Shown here piece after piece: positions 59,074 to 64,000 of a DNA stretch of 64,000 nucleotides. The notes below the pieces were generated by a model, which ran no database searches, had not been told where the DNA came from, and saw only the letters and a program-made list of their open reading frames with translations. A program made the translations under genes and the position numbers. The DNA is from Streptomyces olivochromogenes (GTDB lineage Bacteria > Actinomycetota > Actinomycetes > Streptomycetales > Streptomycetaceae), in assembly GCF_021538895.1 (NCBI RefSeq), contig NZ_JADDRL010000031.1, forward strand, positions 1-64,000, read 5' to 3'. Position 1 is the stretch's first letter. Every line of letters begins with the position of its first letter.

Positions 59074-60513
59074 CTATCGGGGCTGCCATGCCCGTACGAG
59101 GTCTTCCGGACCCCAGCACGCGTTGAGGGGCAGATCATCGGCCACCCCGGAGCGGGAGACCGCCACCCGGGGAGTGTCCGGGGTGGTGCCGGGGACGGCG
59201 AACATGTCACGTACCAAGGCGTCGTAGTCGTGGCGCCCGAAGGGCTCGGTCTCCAGCCACTTGACCGACCCGACGAAGTGCACCCGCCGAGCCACCGGCT
59301 CACGGTCCGTACCGATGAGGTCGATCTCGGGGTTGTTCTGCCGGTTCCACCAACCGCCGACGGCCTCGGTCTCGGGCCACTCGTCGTCGGGCATCAGCCG
59401 CAGCAAGGACTCGCGGACCAGCGGCTCGACCGCCCGTCCGCGCCAAGTGGTCCACGACCGCTCGATGCGTTCCAGCGCCAAGTCACCGCGGCCACGCTCG
59501 ATGAGCGGGATCGCGCGTGCCAGAAAGGCCAGCCAGAACCGCAGATAGGGGTCGGCGATCCGGTACCGCTTGTTCTTGGTGTCCGGCTTGACGGACAGGG
59601 GGAGATCAGCGGCCAGGACTCGCTTGGCCTGCAGCATGGCCAGGAGCGGGGAGAGCGTGCCCGACGGCAGCGCGCCGGCGCCGCCCGCCCGGGCTGCGAT
59701 GGCGCTGAACGTGCGCTCACCATTCCCGACCGCTTCCAGTACGGCGCGTGAGTGCGAAGCCTCGGGAAATTCGCCCAGCAGGGACAGCTCGCCGGCCACC
59801 AGCAACGGCGAGAGCGGATTGGCGACCGACGCCCGCAAGAACGCCGTGCGATCCATTCCCGGCCGCCACGACTGCACGATCTCGGGGAATCCGCCGGTGA
59901 TCAACTGGGCGTCGACGGCCGCCGCGGCGTCGAGCTCGGTCATGTCCTGCACGTCGGCCAGGTTCAGGGGACGGACGGTCATGGTCGCCGCACGGCCGAA
60001 GAACGGGCGCCCGTACGACTGCAGTGCCTCCATCACCGATGTATCGCTGCCGACCAACAGCAGAAGTACGGGCTTGGCGGACAGGTGCCGGTCCCAGACG
60101 GTCTGGAGCGCGCCCTCGAATTCCTGATCCTGCTCGACCAGCCACGGCACCTCGTCGATCACCGCGATGGCGGGAGTGTCGTCGGGTACCGCAAGCGCGA
60201 GCGAGCGCAGGGCCTGGTTCCAGTCCTGGGACTGAAGGCCGGCGACCAGTTCCGCCCCCGGCAACAGCGACTGCCCGAGGGTCGCGGCGAACTCGGCACG
60301 TTCCGTCACGGGGTTGCGCCCCCGGGTGGCCTGGAACACCGCGTACGGCGCTCCCGAGCGATCGCAGAACTCCTGGACCAGCCGCGACTTCCCCACACGG
60401 CGACGGCCCGTCATGATCACGGCCCGCCCTCGCGTGGCACCGGCACCCTCTGCCACTGCCCGGTACTGCTCGGCCAGCAGTTCAAGATCCCCGACCCGAC
60501 CTTGGAACTCCAC
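59074..60513 (-). CDS. AAA ATPase with DUF234-type C-terminal domain
   Basis: A 479-aa protein starting with GTG (MEFQGRVGDLELLAEQYRAV). Walker A is MTGRRRVGKSRLVQEF (about residues 34-49) and Walker B AIAVIDEVPWL (about 114-124), as in the archaeal/bacterial ATPase_2 (PF01637) family. A winged-helix-like middle (LSPLLAMLQAKRVLAADL) precedes a C-terminal DUF234-like region with NPEIDLIGTDREPVARRVHFVGSVKW. E-x-D and G-x-V-K fit a degenerate PD-(D/E)xK nuclease core. Such proteins are often linked to mobile elements or defence. An AT-rich promoter region with AGATTGAATCT lies upstream. Confidence 0.85.
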   Translation of the reverse strand: MEFQGRVGDLELLAEQYRAVAEGAGATRGRAVIMTGRRRVGKSRLVQEFCDRSGAPYAVFQATRGRNPVTERAEFAATLGQSLLPGAELVAGLQSQDWNQALRSLALAVPDDTPAIAVIDEVPWLVEQDQEFEGALQTVWDRHLSAKPVLLLLVGSDTSVMEALQSYGRPFFGRAATMTVRPLNLADVQDMTELDAAAAVDAQLITGGFPEIVQSWRPGMDRTAFLRASVANPLSPLLVAGELSLLGEFPEASHSRAVLEAVGNGERTFSAIAARAGGAGALPSGTLSPLLAMLQAKRVLAADLPLSVKPDTKNKRYRIADPYLRFWLAFLARAIPLIERGRGDLALERIERSWTTWRGRAVEPLVRESLLRLMPDDEWPETEAVGGWWNRQNNPEIDLIGTDREPVARRVHFVGSVKWLETEPFGRHDYDALVRDMFAVPGTTPDTPRVAVSRSGVADDLPLNACWGPEDLVRAWQPR

Positions 60514-60666
60514 GACACACTCCAGGAGGTAACGCAGATCAATTATTACGTAGATTGAATCTTACTTCACTGCATGCGACCTGGTGGAGCGCGCGAGGGC
60601 GGACGGGCGGGGTACGGGAAGCAAAAACGCAGGGGCCCGACGCCGAAGATGGGTCCCGACGGTCGC

Positions 60667-62883
60667 TCACGGGTCTCCTGCGGACACTGTGCGGACCGCT
60701 CCCAGCCGCGCCTGCTCCTCCTCGACGATCTGGCGGGCCATCGCCGTGTCCGAAACGTCGACCGCGTCCGGCGTCGACTCGGCGACCGCGCTGCGGCGCG
60801 CGTACGCGTCGAACAGGCGGGTCTTGTTCTTCAGCATCTCCACCATCCGCTCGTCCACCCCGCGGGTGGCGAGCAGCCGGTGCACCCGGACCGAACGAAC
60901 CTGCCCCATGCGATGAGCCCGCGCCACCGCCTGGTGTTCGATGGTCGGTTTGATCTGGGGCTCACAGATGATCACGACGGACGCGGCCTGCATGTTGAGT
61001 CCCACCCCCGCCGCCTCGATCTGCGCAACCAACACCGCATGCCCCGGCACGGCGGCAAACTCGTCCACCAGCCGCTGACGGCGCGCGGGTGGCACGCTTC
61101 CCGAGAGCGGACCGAACACCCGAGCGCCACCATTGCTCCGCACGCCGTCCAGCATGCTCTTCACCGTTCCAAGGACATCCCTGAAGTTGGAGAAAACCAC
61201 CACCTTCAGCTCATTCTCGGCGGCGTCCTCGACGATCTCGCGCAGCCGGTTCAGCTTGGCCGACTTCTCGGGGCGCGCGTATGCCGCTCTGCGCATCGCC
61301 ATGAAGTTGCCGGCGCGCACGGCCTCGCGGTAGGCATCTTCGTCCGACGCACTCAGCTCCTCCCACTCGTCCGTCTGCTGGAGCGCGGGCAGTTCGGTCA
61401 GAACATCCTGCTGGTTGCGGCGCAGATAAACCGGGGCGACGGCCTTCCGGAATGCCCTGGAACCGGCCACTCCGTCACGGTCACCGACAACCCCTGCCAG
61501 GTGCGGCTGGAGAATCCGCACAAGGCTGCGGAACTCGGCGACTCGGTTCTCCATGGGCGTGCCGGTCATGAAGAGAACGCGTTCGCAGCGCCCGGACCAT
61601 TCCGTCACGGCTTGGGAGCGACGCGTCTTCGGATTCTTCACGTAGTGCGCCTCGTCCACGACCAGCATCCCCAGCTCGCCGCCTCCGGGGGCCGGGAAAC
61701 CACTCAAGGCGTCGAAGGTGGTCACCCCTACGCCGCCCCGGCCCTTCCAGTCGGCGTACGCTTCCTGCCTGTCGGGGCCGTGAAGAGGCATCACGCGCAG
61801 ATTGCTGCGGGCCTCGATTTCGCGTGTCCAGTTGATCAGGACGCTGGCCGGGCAGACGACCATGAAGTGAGTCTGCCCCTCGGCAGCGAGATGAGCCAGT
61901 GCGGCGATGGCCTGGATGGTCTTGCCGAGCCCCATCTCGTCGCCAAGAATCACCTTGCGTTGCGCCAGGGCGAAGCGCGCCCCGAAGGCTTGATAGCCGC
62001 GCAGCGACACCCGCCGGTGAGTGTCATCAAGCATCTGGTCGCGGACCCGCTCGGCGACTTCATCGGGCAGGAACCCCTCGGCAGCGGCAGTGTCGGGGCT
62101 GCGGCCAGAGATCTCCGCGAGCAGGCTGTAGTACTCGGCGGAACGCAGCTCGAAGTCGACCCAGGCGGCGACCTCGGTCGAGGTACCGCGCAGCAGATCC
62201 ACCGAGGCCTGCGCAAGCAGCTCCGACACACCGCCCTGCGCTGCTTCCTCGGCCAGACTGCGGACCTCTGCAACAGCCTCCAGCGCCCGAGCTCGTTTGA
62301 CCTGCCCCACCAGCAGCATCCGCAGCCGCCCGGCGGCCGGCTTGGCCTCGGCCAGCAGCGGACCGAGCCGCTCCGAGAGAGCCGCAGCCGTGTCGACGGC
62401 TCGCCGCGCATCGGGGCCCGCTTCCACCAGCACATGCAGGGCCATGACGAGTGAGGTGGTCCGCGGCTCTGGTCGATCCACGTCGATGTGGACGGCGATG
62501 GTCTCCCGAACGGCATCAGATATCTGGCGTGCCGCCGCGATGACCTGATCGGCGGTCCGCTGCCCCACGCCAGGAATCTGTCGCAACCGGTAGGAACCGG
62601 CATCCAGTACCTGCCGGACCGATCGCAGGCCGCTCTTCTCGACTTTCCCGAGCCTCAGCCGACCCTCGGTGACCTCCTTCAACCGGGCCACTGGGATGGC
62701 GTCCAGCGCCTGTTCCGCCGCCGTGTCGCAGATCGGCTTCAGCGCCGCCCGAACCGCCTCGACAGCCCGCCCGTGGTCGCCGACCACGGCCTGCGCCGCC
62801 TCGTACAGCCGCCCTCCCGCGGCAACCGCCTCCCGCTCACTGCGCCCCATCCCGCCCCGGCCCCTCTCGCCATGTCCCCGCAT
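60667..62883 (-). CDS. SNF2-family DEAD/DEAH-box helicase
   Basis: A 738-aa protein; the ATG at 62883 (MRGHGERGRGG) is used, with an alternative at 62850 (MGRSEREAV). A helix-hairpin-helix (RLRQIPGVGQRTADQVIAAA) is in the N-terminal third, suggesting DNA binding. Helicase motifs are I GDEMGLGKTIQA, Ia VVCPASVLINW, II VVDEAHYVK, III FMTGTPMENR, V GVGLNMQAA and VI QAVARAHRMGQVR. It translocates on double-stranded DNA to remodel protein-DNA complexes. Divergent from a toxin-antitoxin pair and upstream of the DUF234 ATPase, with 153 bp between. May act in repair or defence. Confidence 0.92.
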   Translation of the reverse strand: MRGHGERGRGGMGRSEREAVAAGGRLYEAAQAVVGDHGRAVEAVRAALKPICDTAAEQALDAIPVARLKEVTEGRLRLGKVEKSGLRSVRQVLDAGSYRLRQIPGVGQRTADQVIAAARQISDAVRETIAVHIDVDRPEPRTTSLVMALHVLVEAGPDARRAVDTAAALSERLGPLLAEAKPAAGRLRMLLVGQVKRARALEAVAEVRSLAEEAAQGGVSELLAQASVDLLRGTSTEVAAWVDFELRSAEYYSLLAEISGRSPDTAAAEGFLPDEVAERVRDQMLDDTHRRVSLRGYQAFGARFALAQRKVILGDEMGLGKTIQAIAALAHLAAEGQTHFMVVCPASVLINWTREIEARSNLRVMPLHGPDRQEAYADWKGRGGVGVTTFDALSGFPAPGGGELGMLVVDEAHYVKNPKTRRSQAVTEWSGRCERVLFMTGTPMENRVAEFRSLVRILQPHLAGVVGDRDGVAGSRAFRKAVAPVYLRRNQQDVLTELPALQQTDEWEELSASDEDAYREAVRAGNFMAMRRAAYARPEKSAKLNRLREIVEDAAENELKVVVFSNFRDVLGTVKSMLDGVRSNGGARVFGPLSGSVPPARRQRLVDEFAAVPGHAVLVAQIEAAGVGLNMQAASVVIICEPQIKPTIEHQAVARAHRMGQVRSVRVHRLLATRGVDERMVEMLKNKTRLFDAYARRSAVAESTPDAVDVSDTAMARQIVEEEQARLGAVRTVSAGDP

Positions 62884-62926
62884 ACTGCCACCGCCGCCCC
62901 CTGGCACCGGCCGGGGCCCGCATGCG

Positions 62927-62955
62927 TTGTGTACACATGGCACACTCGGTACCTT
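62927..62955 (+). promoter_or_regulatory. Toxin-antitoxin promoter with embedded palindrome; predicted leaderless mRNA
   Basis: TTGTGT (62927-62932), 17-bp spacer, TACCTT (62950-62955). The antitoxin ATG at 62962 begins 7 nt after the -10, so the transcript would start at the ATG. The palindrome TGTGTACACA (62928-62937) overlaps the -35 and is a likely autorepression site for the antitoxin. No ribosome site precedes the ATG, consistent with a leaderless message. Confidence 0.65.
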
Positions 62956-62961
62956 TGAAGC

Positions 62962-63231
62962 ATGACTCAGCCGCTGCCCATAGAGTCCATCCGCGACGTA
63001 CGCGCCCACTTGGCCGAAGTCGTCGAACGGGCCGACCGTGACGACGTGCCCACTGTCATCACCCGTCGCGGCAAGCAGGTCGCCGCCGTGGTCTCGATCG
63101 ACGTGCTGCGCAAGTACCAGGAGTGGGAGGAGCGCGAGATCAACCGCATCATCGACGAGCGCATGGCGAGCCCGGCCGCGGGCGTCCCGATCGAGGACGT
63201 GATGAGGGAGACGCTTGCACGCAGTGAGTGA
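62962..63231 (+). CDS. Phd/YefM-family antitoxin
   Basis: An 89-aa antitoxin starting MTQPLPIESIRDVRAHLAEVV. The Phd/YefM DNA-binding fold is visible in residues 1-60, with R-x-H-L-A-E-V-V-E-R-A and VPTVITRRGKQVAAVVSID. The C-terminal KYQEWEEREINRIIDERMASP is the acidic helix that wraps and blocks the toxin. It should bind and repress its own promoter (palindrome at 62928-62937). Overlaps the toxin gene by 17 bp. Confidence 0.9.
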   Translation: MTQPLPIESIRDVRAHLAEVVERADRDDVPTVITRRGKQVAAVVSIDVLRKYQEWEEREINRIIDERMASPAAGVPIEDVMRETLARSE

Positions 63232-63487
63232 CTACCGCACGGTGTTCCGGCCCGAGGCCCAGGCCGAGCTGCGCAAGATCCCGCGGGACATGGCGCTTCG
63301 CATCCTGGCCAAACTGACAGAGCTGGAGAGCGACCCCTTCGGCTTCAACACCGTCGCACTCGTATCCCAGCCTGAGCGCCGCCGTCTTCGGGTCGGCGAC
63401 TACCGTGTCGTCTACACGATCGACAACGGGGAGCTGGTGGTGTGGGTCGTACACGTCGGACACCGCTCCACGGTCTACGACACGTAG
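63215..63487 (+). CDS. RelE/ParE-family toxin
   Basis: A 90-aa toxin. The TTG at 63215 has GAGGGAG 4 nt upstream; a GTG at 63224 (MSDYRTVFRPEAQ) is the alternative and overlaps the antitoxin by 8 bp. The fold signature is FRPEAQAELRKIPRDMALRILAKLTELESDP then RRRLRVGDYRVVYTIDNGELVVWVVHVGHRSTVY. The RVGDYRVVY and GHR-x-x-x-Y elements are those of RelE-type mRNA interferases. It would cleave mRNA at the ribosome when the antitoxin is degraded. Confidence 0.9.
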   Translation: MHAVSDYRTVFRPEAQAELRKIPRDMALRILAKLTELESDPFGFNTVALVSQPERRRLRVGDYRVVYTIDNGELVVWVVHVGHRSTVYDT

Positions 63488-63523
63488 CTGCTCCAGGTTC
63501 TGCGGACAGCTGCGGACCACACA

Positions 63524-63557
63524 ACGGCCTGACCTGCTTTTTCGCAGGTCAGGCCGT
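63524..63557. terminator. Bidirectional terminator between toxin gene and ychF
   Basis: A perfect 14-bp inverted repeat (63524-63537 with 63544-63557) with a TTTTTC loop between two convergent genes. It is 36 bp after the toxin stop and 14 bp after the ychF stop on the other strand. Confidence 0.82.
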
Positions 63558-63571
63558 TCGTCCACGTCCAA

Positions 63572-64000
63572 TCAGACGTTGAAGCGGAACTCCACCACGT
63601 CCCCGTCCTGCATCACGTACTCCTTGCCCTCCATGCGGGCCTTGCCCTTGGCGCGGGCCTCGGCGACCGAGCCCGTTTCGACGAGGTCGGCGAAGGAGAT
63701 GACCTCGGCCTTGATGAAGCCCTTCTGGAAGTCGGTGTGGATCACACCGGCGGCCTCGGGGGCGGTGGCGCCCTTCTTGATGGTCCAGGCGCGGGATTCC
63801 TTCGGGCCGGCCGTGAGGTAGGTCTGCAGGCCGAGGGTGTCGAAGCCGACGCGGGCGAGGGTGGCGAGGCCGGGCTCCTCGGCGCCGACCGACTCCAGGA
63901 GCTCCAGCGCGTCCGCCTCGTCGAGCTCGGCGAGGTCCGCCTCCAGCTTGGCGTTGAGGAAGATGGCCTCGGCGGGGGCGACCAGGGCGCGCTGCTCGTT
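63572..64000 (-). CDS. ychF: Ribosome-binding ATPase YchF, C-terminal part (cut by window edge)
   Basis: The last 142 codons of YchF/OLA1. The stop is at 63572-63574 and the frame is open to the window end. The C-terminus reads, in order, ALVAPAEAIFLNAKLEADLAELDEADALELLESVG, LQTYLTAGPKESRAWTIKKGATAPEAAGVIHTDFQKGFIKAEVISF and MEGKEYVMQDGDVVEFRFNV. This is the TGS domain ending typical of YchF. It is a conserved cytosolic ATPase that associates with ribosomes. The G domain lies beyond the window. Confidence 0.95.
   Translation of the reverse strand, partial: NEQRALVAPAEAIFLNAKLEADLAELDEADALELLESVGAEEPGLATLARVGFDTLGLQTYLTAGPKESRAWTIKKGATAPEAAGVIHTDFQKGFIKAEVISFADLVETGSVAEARAKGKARMEGKEYVMQDGDVVEFRFNV

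Overview
The window is high-GC actinobacterial chromosome, almost certainly Streptomyces. Evidence for this: GTG and TTG starts with GGAGG-type ribosome sites, a DUF5753/DUF397 regulator pair, a multi-domain SpoIIE phosphatase beside an RsbW-like kinase, tandem serpins, and a gene order that (from memory) matches the S. coelicolor SCO5106-SCO5122 neighbourhood read backwards. No rRNA, tRNA, CRISPR array or intact transposase was seen.

Layout. 1-1276: tail of an XRE/DUF5753 regulator, a DUF397 partner with a duplicated N-terminal half, and a small membrane protein. 1467-3596: a prolyl-oligopeptidase (S9) exopeptidase. 3746-24180: a peptide-uptake island with three complete five-gene oligopeptide ABC transporters. 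Transporter A (minus strand) has the order binding protein, two permeases, two ATPases. Transporters B (plus) and C (minus) share the bldK order: permease, lipoprotein, permease, ATPase, ATPase. C lies next to typA and co-directional with A, as bldK does in S. coelicolor, so C is taken as bldKA-E and B as an extra paralogue. B and C face each other around a small secreted protein, a methyltransferase and a 291-bp TA-flanked miniature element.

24294-33276: a candidate leader peptide upstream of bldKA, typA, an orphan 731-aa peptide-binding lipoprotein, and a three-gene succinate dehydrogenase/fumarate reductase operon. 33295-42912: envelope proteins (a GH18-like barrel and a coiled-coil protein resembling TPM-domain proteins without the TPM domain), the SpoIIE/RsbW pair, a Nudix hydrolase, a GntR/UTRA regulator and a DUF4190 membrane protein. 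43000-46943: two overlapping serpins, a MarR repressor and a Tat-exported SMP-30 lactonase-like protein whose promoter carries a palindrome between its -35 and -10.

46955-59027 is the most interesting block. A run of six genes follows: WGR-DUF4132, MoxR AAA+ ATPase, DUF5682, VWA, SWIM zinc-finger protein and a HEAT-like protein. Most junctions overlap by 1-4 bp. The architecture resembles the poorly understood E. coli yehI-yehL-yehM-yehP-yehQ/molR genes. The promoter region holds TTGTCAGTG-N8-TACTGT, an exact match to the RecA-independent DNA-damage (RecA-NDp, PafBC-dependent) promoter known from mycobacteria. A mirror copy faces the other way, toward a frameshifted companion gene. The system is therefore predicted to be DNA-damage inducible. 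It is followed by a DUF234-type ATPase with a possible nuclease domain, a SNF2 helicase, a probably leaderless Phd/RelE toxin-antitoxin pair and the 3' end of ychF.
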